NCBI GenBank assembly: GCA_030068145.1
Contig: JAPJBO010000344.1
Location: forward strand, 155,074 to 219,073
DNA: 64,000 nt
Direction: 5' to 3'
Source of the DNA: Diplonema papillatum
Taxonomy: Eukaryota; Euglenozoa; Diplonemea; Diplonemida; Diplonemidae
The position numbers and the translations under genes were made by a program. Within the stretch, counting starts at the first letter, position 1. Each line of letters opens with the position of its first letter. The notes below the pieces were generated by a model, which did no database searches, was not told the origin of the DNA, and saw nothing but the letters and a program-made list of their open reading frames with translations. Of this stretch, positions 46,701-63,903 are shown piece after piece.

Positions 46701-48209
46701 ACTCTCGCACTTTTTCACTCCCGCGTTGCCCTAGCATATGGCTGCTGAAGTCCGGGGTGTACGAGGCTACATGGGAGGGGGGATGTAGCTTCTGAGAGCG
46801 AGATACAGAGAGAAAGGACGGATCCTTGCACTGTACCCAAAACAAACTTTCCGTTCCTCTCGAACCCCCACTTCGGGACGCACGTGGTACTTCGAGAATG
46901 ACAAGAAGGATCACCCGCGTAGAGTCTTGTCTGACGTCGTACAGCAAACGCAGGATACGGTTCTCATCGATGATCGGGATCACAGCTCGAGACATCAATA
47001 ATTATTGACTACGTTCAAAAACATTTCTGCAGTTGGGGCTCGCGCTGATGAACGATATAAACGAAGTATCGAACGATCAGCATCAACTGATCAACGATGA
47101 TAAGAAATGACAAGGCAAGAGAGTCTTGTTCCTGAGCGAGGTACAACCCTCTCTGGGGTCCTTTACGAGCGCTGTTCTGCATTGGCTTCGTTTATCTATC
47201 TTTTCGTGAGCAACAGTTGCTCTGGAAACGTTCCATTTCGTACATCCGTAATAAAAAGAAAACAAGAAGACGCGGTCTCCGTCCCCGGCTCATAGAAGCA
47301 TAGAAGCGCCGGCAGCGGGTTTGCGCGAAAGTACGAGAGAGAGACGAGTTGGAGTGCAGGGACCATCTCTCCGGCGGGGAGTATCCGGTCGCCCCGCAGC
47401 AGCTGTAGTAAGACATCAACAGGGTGGTACAGTAGAATTGCTTGCGAACAGAGAAAAAGAACTACAAGCGATGGATGCGAGTGTGGCGAGGGGCAACGAC
47501 CCGCCGACCTGAACTGTCACCATCGAGACGTGTTGGTGTGTGTGCGAGTCCGACGCGGAGTTTTTTGATTCGTTGCGACACACGTGAGACTCATGATTTT
47601 TTGCCGGGATATAACGACAAACTTGTTTTGGGAGGAATATAAGGGGAAATGTATCATTTCTTTTTTTGTGTGTGCCTGCGTGTGGCGGTCAGGACCTCAT
47701 GCAGCTACTTTTCTCCTGCAGAATAGTACCGCGCGTCGACGAGCGAATCAAGACGTAATCCATTCTTCGTCCTACTTATTTTTACTCTTCCGACACGGAC
47801 GGCCAGTTTGACCCGCAATGCTTCAGAACCACGCTACGTGTCGAGAATATTTCGCTTCGCTGTCCCGGCAGAGCTGTTGGGCGACTGTGCTGCCTTCCCG
47901 CAGTTAGAGTAAGACAGACTCGTATACACTCGGGAACAAAAGGGACTACCAAATGCCCCCAAAAGAATGTCTGCACGACGCACCATGACAGAGCCGAGAC
48001 AGAACTTGACGCCACAGTACAAATGTGTCACCAGTTCTTGCAGAGAATCAAAGCAGACTAGCAGGCTAAAGTCAGACAGAATGCTGAAAGCAGATTGAAG
48101 TGAAGGCAGGCTCACAGGCCAACACCAGACTGAATTTGCTCGAGTACCTCACTGCACTGCCGTCAAAAGCTGGCAAAGCAGAAGTTCTTGCGAAGCTTGA
48201 GACAACGTC
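46701..48209. other. Region 3' of the zinc-ribbon gene, no other gene
   Basis: Apart from a family L copy at 47334-47402, I see no coding region or structured element that I can support. Confidence 0.5.
47334..47402 (+). repeat. Family L copy 2
   Basis: GAGAGAGACGAGTTGGAGTG, then GGGACCATCTCTCCGG and GAGTATCCGGTCGCCCCG. Confidence 0.85.
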
Positions 48210-54122
<5,913 letters not shown>

Positions 54123-54149
54123 GGTTCTGCTTGCATGGGCTCCTGCTTA

Positions 54150-55560
54150 TTCGAGTGTGAGTTCGCTTATAAATCTGGGTAAAGGTTCCTGTATACTAGT
54201 GTGCGTATCGTATCTGCGGTAGTGGCAGTACGTGTGCGTGTGCGTGTGTCTTTGCGCGTTGCCCCTATTCCTATGCGTTTCTGACGATCCCGTAGGGCCG
54301 TAGATTGATGTGGGAGGAGGAGTCCATATGATGTGCTGTGCGGGCCAAAAAGACGACGTGGACGGTTTCCACCGGTTCGGACGCGTCCTCGCCGCCGGCA
54401 AGGAAGAGACCTGACGGCTGCAGCTGCATGTACTGCTGCGCGATCGTGTCGGGGAGCCGGTGGAACGGGTACTGCTTGGGGGCCAGCGACCCCATTCTGG
54501 AAGACGCGGCCGGGCTCGCGTACGCGGCGGGCCTGTATATCAGGCGCTGCTCATGGTGCTGCTTGCATGGGCTCCTACTTTTCAGAGTGAGTGTTCACTT
54601 AGAAATCCGGGGCATAGTCTCCGGGTGACCATTGTCGCAAAGTCCCTTGAGGTATCGTATAAATTTACTAGTGTGCTGCGGTAGTGGCAGTACGTGTGCT
54701 TGTGCGTGTGTCTTTGCGTATTGCCCGTATTCCTATGCGTTTCCGACGATCCCGTATGGGCGTAGATTGAGGAGTCCATGTGATGTGCTGTGCGGGCCAA
54801 AAAGACGACGTGGACGGTTTCCACCGGTTCGGACGCGTCCTCGCCGCCAGCAAGGAAGAGACCTGACGGCTGCAGCTGCATGTACTGCTGCGCGATTGTG
54901 TCGGGGAGCCGGTGGAACGGGTACTGCTTGGGGGCCAGCGACCCCATTCTGGAAGACGCGGCCGGGCTCGCGTACGCGGCGGGCCTGTACCCGGCGCTGC
55001 TCATGGTTCTGCTTGCATGGGCTCCTGCTTTTTAGAGTGGGGGTTTTATAGTCTCCGGGTGACCATTGTCGCAAAGTCCCTTGAGGTATCGTATAAATTT
55101 ACTAGCGTGCGTATCGTATCTGCGGTAGTGGCAGTACGTGTGCTTGTGTGTGTGTCTTTGCGAATTGCCCCTATTCCTATGCGTTTCCGACGATCCCGTA
55201 TGGCCGTAGATTGATGTGGGAGGAGGAGTCCACAAGGTGCTGCGGGGCCAAAAAGACGACGTGGACCCGGCGCTGCTCATGGCTCTGCTTGCGTCGGCTC
55301 CTGCTTTTTAGAGTGTGAGTTCGCTAAAAGATCCGGGGTTTTATAGCCTCCGGGTGACCAATGTCGTAAAGGTTCCTTTGAGGTAGTGTGTGTATCGTAT
55401 CTGCGACAGTGGCATACGCGTGCTCGTGTGTGTCCTTGTTGCATGTTGCCCTATTTGTATCGTTTCCGACGGCGTACAGCTTGGTGTGGGAGGAGGTTGG
55501 GGTGTTCGCAATGTGCCGCGGGCTAAAAAGACGTGGGCGGACGGTTTCCACCGGATGGGC
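54150..55560 (-). repeat. Tandem array of exon A plus family A module (about 4.5 units)
   Basis: The exon A start ATGAGCAGCGCC recurs at 54122, 54560, 55004 and 55280, each followed upstream by the family A module. At 54560 the frame meets TGA at codon 5. At 55004 the frame is open for 140 codons but departs from exon A after QQYMQLQP, continuing SGLFLAGGEDASEP. At 55280 most of the exon is deleted. A further flank-only remnant reaches about 55.56 kb. TATAAAA-like sequence occurs within the module of the third and fourth units (about 55.045 and 55.335 kb). Confidence 0.85.
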
Positions 55561-55744
55561 ACTGGACCGGACGCATTCTCGTGGCCATCGCTACTTCGAG
55601 ACGTGCGTGTCAAACCTGGGATTTCACAAGGGGTCTCATCGCAAGGTGCCCGTCAGGCTTTTTGTCAAAAAACTGAACCCAAATTTTGACCCCAAACTTT
55701 GGACCAAAAATTGCTGACCCAAGTAGCCAGGGTTCAAAGAAGCC

Positions 55745-55835
55745 AAGGTTCCGACGATCCCGTACGGGCGTACAGATTGGCGTCTCTCGACCTTCGTGTG
55801 TGGGTTCATTCAGGCGAGGGTTTTCCGTTTTTTCC
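55745..55835 (-). repeat. Family A outer part, extra copy
   Basis: TTCCGACGATCCCGTACGGG, then GGCGTCTCTCGACCTTCG and TTTTCCGTTTTTTCC; matches 61938-62025. Confidence 0.85.
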
Positions 55836-55839
55836 ACAG

Positions 55840-56030
55840 CGTAAAGTACCGTCCAACGGTACCAGGGAAAGCCTGCAACACGGGAGCCAAGCTCTACGTG
55901 TTCGGCGGTACTGCAGAGCCACGGGCCTACGGGCCAAGTGGCTACCGATTTCCCAAACTAAAGCATCAAGGCTTGGCGCTCGCGCTGAACACAAGCTCGT
56001 CGAGACGGTCAGCGAGCAAAAGACACGTCT
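55840..56030 (+). repeat. Dispersed repeat K with kelch-like motif
   Basis: Encodes GAKLYVFGGTAEPRAYGPSG in one frame; inverted relative of 38471-38765. Too short to be a gene. Confidence 0.5.
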
Positions 56031-56273
56031 GAATCCATCCATGCTTCCCGCCGTGACTGGACTTGCCAAGAAACCTTTCCAACGAGCCCCAGCTTCCCCG
56101 TGGGAGTCACGAAACGCTTGCGCGCGATCCACAATTTCCTCCAGCAGAAGGCTTTCCGCGCCCTGGGCAACCTCCATCCCCCTCCGTCCGCAAGGGGTTA
56201 ATTCGAAGAGCAAAGCTGATTCCTGGCGGATCGAAGGAGGACCTGGAACAGCACCCCATGGGGCATTGAAAGT

Positions 56274-57630
56274 AAAACTCGGCCTCCAATCAGGTTCGCT
56301 TGTGGCCCAGTGGTGTCGCTTCACTGACAACCGAGGCGTATGTTACGTGCAGTAAACCACACACGAAAAAAAGAGACGAGAAGAAAAGGATCAGTGTCAA
56401 TAAGGCTTATGCGGCGATCACCCCGAAAGGCTCTCGAACGTTATTTCTTCCCGGAGAGGGAGATAGAGAGGGTAGAGCTGGTGTGTTTTTTTGTTTGGCT
56501 TTTTGTTTTTTTTTTTTGGATTCGTTGTGGGTTGCTTCTTTTTCCTTTCTTCTTTTTTCTCCCATAAGGCAGGGGGGCCTTCCCCGGCGCTAAATCCGAT
56601 CTCTAAGTGACATACCGGAATTGGTTTACTTTTTCTTCTGTTGTGACTCTTGTGCAGGTTGACTTCTTTTTCTGTGTATTTATCAATCTGCCAAAGGGGG
56701 AGGCGGGATTTGTGCAGAAAGATTCTGGCGCATTACGACGCTGTGCGTAGGGTAGTGTGCGACAGATGTGTCCAACAAGGACCTCTAAACCCAGAGAAAT
56801 GGAGATGGATGCTCAGAAGAAGGTTTCCCCGATGGATCTGGGCCCCATTTCAGGCTCAGAAAACGTATGCTGAAGGGTATAGCGGTGTACAGGGCCACAG
56901 CACAGCATCGTGATTAGAATCTGCTCACCCCCTATAGGCATCCTACACCACAGCCGTCCTGTTGTTGACGGGAGAGAACATATCCGAAACACCCGCTGCA
57001 CACGAGCAGGGAACCCCGCCAGAGGTTTGTTTCCTGCGCGAAGAACAAGCCTCGTTTACCTTTATCGGTTTCGCCATCAGTTGATGCCGATCGTCCGTTA
57101 TCTCGCTTGTCAATGCGAGACTCTTAACTCCGGAAATTCCCTTTTCCGCCTATTCCCTCGCCGGGGAGAGGTCCCTGGTTGCTTGTGGTTTGGAAAGACC
57201 CGGATAGCCGCAGAGGCTTGGGCTTTTAACTCACCACTTTCTTGGAAGGGGATGGGAAGGGAGGGAAGTTCGTGTTTGGACAACACTCTGCTCTCATGCA
57301 TGTCTGATGCTGGCATCAAGTCTTCGTCGAGGAATGCAGAGTATCATGCAGGGTCAAAACCTTGTGTCTTTTTGGCAAATGGCCACCAAGATTTTTCCGG
57401 GAAAAAAATGGGGTTTTCAAATTTTAAAATTTTGGAACAAAAACTGCGGTAATTTTTGAGGAAGTTTTTTTTTTCAAATTTTGTTTTTGGGGGACCATCG
57501 GCCCCGCGGCAGCGTTTAGAAAGGACACAAGGTTTTGACCCTGCATGGTATGTCCTTTCTTCTTTCGCTTTTCCTGTTCTTTCGTTGTCCGTCCTAGCCT
57601 CGTGGTTGATTCGAATAGCTCTCGAGGTGC
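56274..57630 (+). repeat. Family I composite repeat, copy 1
   Basis: From AACTCGGCCTCCAATCAGG to GTCCTAGCCTCGTGGTTGA it matches 62241-63275 in direct orientation. It includes CCCCGAAAGGCTCTCGAACG and, near 57265-57340, a family B core. The copy is interrupted by the MITE at 57345-57547. Confidence 0.9.
57345..57547. mobile_element. 203-bp MITE with 24-bp terminal inverted repeats and GTAT duplication
   Basis: Left end 57345-57368 (CATGCAGGGTCAAAACCTTG...) and right end 57524-57547 are exact reverse complements over 24 bp. GTAT stands directly outside both ends (57341-57344 and 57548-57551). The related copy at about 63.2 kb has no such insert, giving an empty site. No coding capacity; a non-autonomous DNA transposon. 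Confidence 0.93.
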
Positions 57631-58436
57631 GCTGCGTCGTGAGCTGGCAGGGCGTTCTGCATTGCTTCCATGGCTAATAATTAGGGTTCCCTGCTCTCAC
57701 GTTGCGAAAGGCCTGGGTGCAAAGAAATAGCATAGTCCACCGGTTCCTCCGACGAAGGGGGAACCCACGGGGTGTCCCACATCACCTTGCGGCTGCGGGA
57801 AAAAGCGTGGTCTCCGTCCTTCCCGGAGGATCCGTGGCCGGCAGTACTATCCTTGGTAGAGGAATTTTCGGCGTACGATTTTCACCCAGAACGACGTTGT
57901 TGGCTGTTGGCGTCGATAGGTGTGCCTTCTGCTGTTCTTGGGTTAGAGGTCTTCCCTCGCAACGGTGGTTTGAAGTCCCCGAGAGTTGTGAATGAGGTGT
58001 AGACATATTCGCACACTTTCACTTGGCTAGCCAAGGTTGTGACGAATGTGACAGACACCAAGATCACGTTTTCGCTGAGAATGTGGACTTCGGCCCTCCA
58101 CGCGCGTACATGGTTGTTGCCACGGGGAAATATACCAACATGCCCACTCCTCTAGTCTCTGGCGCACAGGAGCAATTGCATCGTCTTGTTATTGTTCGGG
58201 ATGCTGGCGCAACGCTTGGACACGTGGATAGGGATAGCCCGAACAAGGCAAGGTGCTCTATCCCGGACTCGAGGGTCTCCGGCAAAAAGCGAGATGCCGT
58301 AGACAAGGATGGAGACAGGCCTGAATTGAGCCCGACGCCTGCATGTGCCTCCGCGACCGTACTTGAAGCCAGAATGGGGCACTTCATCTCCAACCGTTGT
58401 TCCGGAAATGTTCCCGTCAGTACAGATGTACTATCA
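57631..58436. other. Spacer, no gene supported
   Basis: A plus-strand frame begins here and runs on into the family C element, so it is not convincing. Confidence 0.5.
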
Positions 58437-58727
58437 AAATACTCGACGTTGCTGCTTCGACTCCGAATTGAAGGGAGGAAATATAGAGGTAGAGGGCAAG
58501 TACAATACAAACACAATCTGATTTGTTCTTCGCCTACACCACCGTGTGTTGTTTTCTCACTCAGGACTTTGACCTGTTGTGTTTGTGTGATTTGTCGTGT
58601 AGGGGTAGACCCGCATGACCTCACGTCCGTTCAACACGTGGTTCGGTGGTTAGAGCACTTGGGATCCCTTCTGTTCTTTGTCGGGCAGCATCGTCGAGCA
58701 TTTCCTTTCAAGCTGCGCGCTTATGAA
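58437..58727 (+). repeat. SINE-like element, family C, copy 6
   Basis: Carries the best tRNA D-arm-like piece of the family (GTTC-GGTGGTTA-GAGC, 58641-58656). It directly precedes repeat J, where the paired copy at 63.6 kb has no SINE. Confidence 0.9.
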
Positions 58728-58739
58728 GAAAAAAAAAAA

Positions 58740-59105
58740 GGAGAGGAAAGAGGTGGAGTTTCTTAGAAGTGAGTCTTCGCTTGAACTGAGTTTTGCCGGG
58801 TTTTAAAAAGGAGCTTGAGACACCTTTGCGCATCGCGCATCCGGCGTCGCACCACTGGTGCAAGGTGCGCTGGGTTTGCTTTCAAGCGAACGTCGAAGCT
58901 TTCGCTTGCACGGTACAGGCTCGGCCACCCGTTGCGCTGCGGCCACAGTGTGATACAAGTGCAATTCCGAGTGCGTGAGTTCTTCTGAAGAAAGGTCCAT
59001 CACGCCGGGACCAGACTGCCTAGTAGAGCCTGTAGCCAAGGTCCAAGATCCGAAAAGCGGGGTCGCAAAAACTCTGTGCTTGACTCGAAAACAATGCAGT
59101 GGTAA
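58740..59105 (+). repeat. Family J repeat, copy 1
   Basis: CGCTTGAACTGAGT, GGAGCTTGAGACACC, TTTGCTTTCAAGCGAA and AAAACTCTGTGCTTGACTC match 63627-63903. Confidence 0.9.
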
Positions 59106-60387
59106 TTTAGTTTTCTTGGGGGTTTTTTTTTTTCTGTTCGGGAAGATGGCGACGGTCCCTCAGAGCTCCAAGGTTTTGAGTTGTCAGGTTCTTCCAGGCC
59201 GACTTCTTGATTGCAATCCCCTTTTTCTGAGGTGGTGGGACTACTTCTTGCCGTACCATCCGTCTACACTGGGACCATCTCGAATACTGTCTATCTGGGA
59301 ACATGGGACTATATTCTCGCCATACTGTACTTTCGGGGGGACCATGCCGCTACTTTTTTGCCATACTGTCCGTCGGCGGACTGCACGCCGAAGTTCTGCG
59401 CCGAGCTTCAGCCAACCGTTGTGCTTCGTTTTAACGAATGTTAACCGGGGGTTTTGCTAGAGCACAGAATACTATATTCTCAACCCGGAAAGCCACAGAG
59501 CAATCCTCGTGGGTGCTCGCTGTGCCTTGTGGTATTACCATAAGAATACCCACGATGAAACGCGAGACATGGGACTACTTCTCGCCATACTGCTTTTCTT
59601 TTTGCAGATCCTTAGCCAGTACGCTGGCTATCGTTGTGTTTGTTTTGCTTCTGTGCCTGCAGGACAGTACAGTTTCTCGACGTTCGCGGGAGGATCTTAC
59701 ACGGTGGGAGGTCCAGCCTTCGGAAGCTGGAGATAAAAACGAATGCCACACCCGCTTTTCGGGTGTGCATTTACTCGCGTGCGTTTTGGTGGTGTTTCTC
59801 GGGGATGCCCCCTTGTCGTCCAGCGTTTGAGGCTGGACTCCGCCGTGTAGTTAAATGTTCACCCGGGTGTTGATATCTTGCGGGGATGCGGGAGTCTTTT
59901 ATGTTAAGAGCGCGTGGTGTGTGCACCACGGGGGGCCGCTATCTGAACCAGGGTGGAGGAGGGGTCTTTGTAACTGCTTCTGGTTCTGGGAATAACGGGG
60001 AGGCCAAAGGTGTTGCATGCGGGAGAGGGGGGAAGATCCCGCTGGAGAGTATGTACATAATCTCGAGCGCCGCACTTTGCTGTCTATGGCTGGGTTGATC
60101 CACCTACGTTTTAGCAAAAGTCTTCACAACTTTTCACAACCAGTGTTGACCCATACGGCAGAGTTCTACAAAGCTCTGGTAAAGTGTGGTACTCACTAAA
60201 ATGACTCCAAAGTGTGGTACTCACTTGCATGCATTTGACTCCAAATATCTGCCAAAAAATAGGCGGATCACCCCACTATGCTCGCTGGCCTGCAGCTTCA
60301 GCTGATTCTTCCTTTTTGGGGTATGAGCCTTCGAGTCGAATGTTTGAGTCGTGTTTGTTTGTGGTCGCGGTGGATTTTGGCGTCCAC
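59106..60387. other. Region 3' of the peroxidase gene
   Basis: Imperfect tandem words (GGGACTACTTCTTGCCGTAC, GGGACTATATTCTCGCCATA, GGACTACTTCTCGCCATAC) lie at about 59.24-59.60 kb, and a satellite-like fragment at about 59.70-59.85 kb. About 60095-60180 is an inverted copy of 30238-30325. No gene supported. Confidence 0.5.
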
Positions 60388-61767
60388 TCAGTGTTTGCGG
60401 TGCTTGCGTGTGACTTCCTTGCACTTCCGGCCTTTGCAAGAGCTCTTGCACCGGGCGGCGCCCCACTTGCTTTTGTAGCACTTCGTCCCCTCAGCGCAGC
60501 AGTGGGGGCTTTTTCCGCAGTACTCGCCCTTCTTGATCGGGGCCTGGCACAGCTCGTCGCTCGCGAACCTGTCGTCGGTCTTCCAGCACTTCTTCCCTGT
60601 GGCCCACACCGCGCCTCGCATCGTCAGCTTCTCCCACGCAGCGCCGAACGCAATGTCCAGCTTTTCCGGGTCCTCCGCGAACGTCTTCACAATGTCCGCG
60701 TACACCGGGTCATGCAGGAACGCAATGTCGGTCGTCAGCATCATCAGCCCTTCCTTCCTAGGGTTCCTCCACTGCCACTTCCCACCAGGCCCTCTCTCGA
60801 GCTTGAACTCGTCGCCGTATTCGTTCAGGATCTCGAAGTATTCGTTGTCCCATTTGAACGGGTCGCTCGTCCAAGGACCCTCGATCCCGCTGGTAACCGT
60901 GTCCGGACCACTACCCGTACCGCAGTTCCCCGGCCACGGGTTGAAGGGTTGCTCGTCCGGACCAGGTCCAGCGCCCAGGGGGCAGGCGCCGTGGCTTTTA
61001 CCGAAGGCGTGGCCTCCGCCGATGAGTGCGACCGACTCCGAGTCGTTCATGTCCATGCGGCCGAAGACGTCGCGAATCTGCGCAGCGCTGGCTACTGGGC
61101 ACGGGTTGCCCAAGAACCCTTCGGGGTTGACGTAGATCAGGCCGACCGTCGACGTTCCCAATGGAGCGGAGCAGTTCCCTTGCTGAGGGCACGGCGGCTG
61201 CTCGTCTCCGGGCCCCAACACGTTGCTGGCCGAGCCGTCGGCGTCATCGATTCGGCCAACGCAGATCTCACTCCCAGCGGGGCCGCCCATGTGCAGGATT
61301 GACGCAGATCCTGCTAGGATGAACAGGTCGCCCCAGCTCAGGCCGTCGCCGTATCTCTTCTTGATCGGCCAAAGCAGCGCGCGGGCTTTGTCGAGGTTCG
61401 TGTTGTCGGGCCAGCTGCTTTCGGGCGGAAACCGCATCCTTCCTCCTCCACACCCGCCGGCCCCGTCGGTGGAGCGGAACGACCCGGCGCAGTGCCATGC
61501 GAGTCTGATGAACAGGCCGCCGTATGACGTCGAGATGTCGGATTTCGAAAACGTATCGGCAGGCCAGCACTTCTGCGACTCCGTCAGCAAGTGCACAATG
61601 TCCTGAATGACCGACGGAATGTGCAACTGCGCGAGAGCCTCGTTATACTCTGCCGACGTCGGAACCGTTGCTTTCTGACTCGACGGTGTCCCTTGCAGCA
61701 GCCCGGGGCACACTCCTCCTGACACCACCAGCGGGCAGACCACCGCAAGCAAGAGCAGCGACCTCAT
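60388..61767 (-). CDS. Secreted single-domain KatG-like class I haem peroxidase
   Basis: A 459-residue frame with its own ATG and no intron. Residues 1-17 form a signal peptide (MRSLLLLAVVCPLVVSG), so the enzyme should enter the secretory route. The rest matches the N-terminal catalytic domain of bacterial catalase-peroxidase: distal Arg88-Trp91-His92 (FIRLAWHCAG), SWPDNTNLDKARALLWPIKK, proximal His253 (GGHAFGKSHG), Trp306 (KWDN) and Asp347 (TTDIAF). Tyr212 (LIYVNPEG) and Met238 (GRMDMND) complete, with Trp91, the Met-Tyr-Trp triad that KatG needs for catalase activity. The second KatG domain is absent. Instead there is a 55-residue Cys-rich, strongly basic tail (Cys407 to CKGRKCKEVTRKHRKH). 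It probably removes peroxide outside the cell or in a vesicle; the tail may anchor or bind. A bacterial origin by transfer is likely for the family. Family A lies about 100 bp upstream. Confidence 0.92.
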   Translation of the reverse strand: MRSLLLLAVVCPLVVSGGVCPGLLQGTPSSQKATVPTSAEYNEALAQLHIPSVIQDIVHLLTESQKCWPADTFSKSDISTSYGGLFIRLAWHCAGSFRSTDGAGGCGGGRMRFPPESSWPDNTNLDKARALLWPIKKRYGDGLSWGDLFILAGSASILHMGGPAGSEICVGRIDDADGSASNVLGPGDEQPPCPQQGNCSAPLGTSTVGLIYVNPEGFLGNPCPVASAAQIRDVFGRMDMNDSESVALIGGGHAFGKSHGACPLGAGPGPDEQPFNPWPGNCGTGSGPDTVTSGIEGPWTSDPFKWDNEYFEILNEYGDEFKLERGPGGKWQWRNPRKEGLMMLTTDIAFLHDPVYADIVKTFAEDPEKLDIAFGAAWEKLTMRGAVWATGKKCWKTDDRFASDELCQAPIKKGEYCGKSPHCCAEGTKCYKSKWGAARCKSSCKGRKCKEVTRKHRKH

Positions 61768-61867
61768 TGTGTATCTCTCTCTATTCTGTGTTTACTTGCC
61801 GGGATGCTTTGTAACCTGTCGGTGTTCAGTCTGCGAGGGCTGCTTCGAGCGTTCTCCGCACTGTATA

Positions 61868-62035
61868 AAAGTGTGTGTATCGTATCTGCGGTAGGGCAGT
61901 ACGTGTGCTTGTGCGTGTCTATTGCTCATTTGGATGCGTTTCCGACGATCCTGTATGGCGTACAGATTGGTGTCTCTCGACCTTCGTGTGTGGTTTCGTC
62001 AAGGAGTTTCCGTTTTTCCACAGCGTAAGTTCAAG
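61868..62035 (-). repeat. Family A module upstream of the peroxidase gene
   Basis: GTGTGTATCGTATCTGCGG, CAGTACGTGTGCTTGTGCG, TTTCCGACGATCCTGTATGG and GTGTCTCTCGACCTTCGTG, in the same order and orientation as at 20.1 and 54.2 kb. The inner TTTTAGAGTG end is replaced by other sequence. Confidence 0.85.
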
Positions 62036-62240
62036 CATGCCAATTCTTGCTTTCTCCTTGCATACTTGGCAGCGTGACCCTTTACGGACGGACATACATG
62101 TATGTCGAAACAGGCAAAACCCGAGTTGGAGTGCGGACGCTGCATCTACAGAGTAAAGACAACAGTTACAAACTTGGCTCACCGTAGTTAAAGTGTGTAA
62201 TTATGTCTACATCCCTTTCACTACCCGACTCCCAGCCGAA

Positions 62241-63275
62241 ATAAAACTCGGCCTCCAATCAGGTTCGCTTGTGGCCCAGTGGTCGCTTCACTCACACCCG
62301 AGGCTCATGCTACGTGCAAAGCGCACACGAAAAGGAGACGAAAAGAAAACGATCTGTGTCAATAAGGCAGGCTTATGCGGCGATCACCCCGAAAGGCTCT
62401 CGAACGTTATTTCTTTCCGGAGAGGGAGATAACGAGGGTGGAACTGGTATGTTTTTTTTGTTGTTTTTGGATTCGTTGTGGGTTTCTTCGGATTCCTTCT
62501 TTTTTCCCCCCCCCGTAAGGCAAGAGGGCCTTCCTCCAGCGCTAAATCCGGGGTTTGCAAGTGACACTTTTCTTCTGCTGTAACTCTTGTCGGTAGACTT
62601 TTTTTTCCGGGTACTCATCAACATGCAGGGGAAAGGCAGGGTTTGGGCAGAAAGATTCTGGCGAATTACGATGGTATGCGTAGGGTTGTATGCGACAGAC
62701 GAAACCAACAGGGACCTCTAAACCCAGAGAAACGGAGATGTATGCTCAGAAAAAGGTTTTCCGGATGGATTTGGGCCCCATCGTTAGGTCACAGCACAGC
62801 ATCGTGTTCAGAATATTGCTGTCCACCCGCTTTGGGCATCTTACACCACACCGTCCTGTTGTTGACGGAAAGAACATTTCCGAAACACCCGCTGCACGCA
62901 AGCAGGGAATCCCACGAAAGGTTTGTTTCCTACGCGAAGAACAAGCCTCGTTACCTTTACTGTCCGTTGTCTCGCATGGCAATGCAAGACTCGAACTCCA
63001 GAAATGTTCCCTTTTCCGCCAATTCCTTCGCCGCGGAGAGGATCCCTGGTTGTTTGTGGTTTAGAAAGCATCCGGCTAGCCGCAGAGGCGTGAGCTTCTC
63101 AACTCTCAGCTTTTTTGGAAGGAGAGGGGGAGAGGGAGTTTCGTATCTGGGCAACATCTGCTTCTCATGCATGTCTGATGCTAGCATGAAGTCTTCGTCG
63201 AGGATTACAACTTCTTCTTTCGCTTTCTGCTGTTTCGTAGTTGACAACATCCGTCCTAGCCTCGTGGTTGATTCC
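62241..63275 (+). repeat. Family I composite repeat, copy 2
   Basis: Direct copy of 56274-57630 without the MITE. A 290-codon plus-strand frame runs through it but resembles no protein and is not kept in copy 1. A family B core lies at 63130-63205. Confidence 0.88.
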
Positions 63276-63626
63276 TCGCATGGAGGTGGAGACTACCGGT
63301 CTTCGTACACCGGAATCTGTGGAGGTTTCGATTCTCCAAGTTTCCTTCTTCGGTTTCCTCACACGTTGTTGCATGTGGCAACAAAGAACTCGTTCGCTTT
63401 CAGTGTTTCACAGCCTCAGAGGCTGTTGAGGTTCGCCTCAGACCCTGAGCAGGATCAATGGGGGCTGCCAGGGGGCGTATCGATCTCTACGTCAGGTGAA
63501 AATCGTAGAACGTAGGAGAAGATGACCTTCCATGTCTTCAGTAGCTATGTATCCACGCTATGGAACAGCAGTTATGATTATGTCTGTTCGTTCCTTGAAA
63601 AAACGAAAGTAGAAGAGGTGGTGTTT
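63276..63626. other. Spacer between repeats I and J
   Basis: No gene or structured element recognised. Confidence 0.45.
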
Positions 63627-63903
63627 CTTAGATTGGAATCGCTTGAACTGAGTCTTTCCGGGGTTTAAGGAAGAGCTTGAGACCCCTTTGCGCATCGCAC
63701 ATCCGGCGTCGCTCCACTGGTGCAAGGTTCGCTGTGTTTGCTTTCAAGCGAATGGTGAAGGTTACGCTTGCACGGGTGGTACAGGCTCGGCACCCGGGGC
63801 GTCGCGTCATTGTGGTACAATTAGACTGGGTCCTGTAACCAAGGTCCGAAATCCAAAAAACGGGATTGCAAAAACTCTGTGCTTGACTCAAAGACAATGC
63901 GAG
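63627..63903 (+). repeat. Family J repeat, copy 2
   Basis: Matches 58740-59105 but lacks about 70 bp of its middle. Confidence 0.9.

Noticed and set aside
62643-63515. 290-codon plus-strand frame
   Set aside because: Runs through dispersed repeat I; the homologous copy at 56.7-57.6 kb does not keep the frame and no domain is visible.
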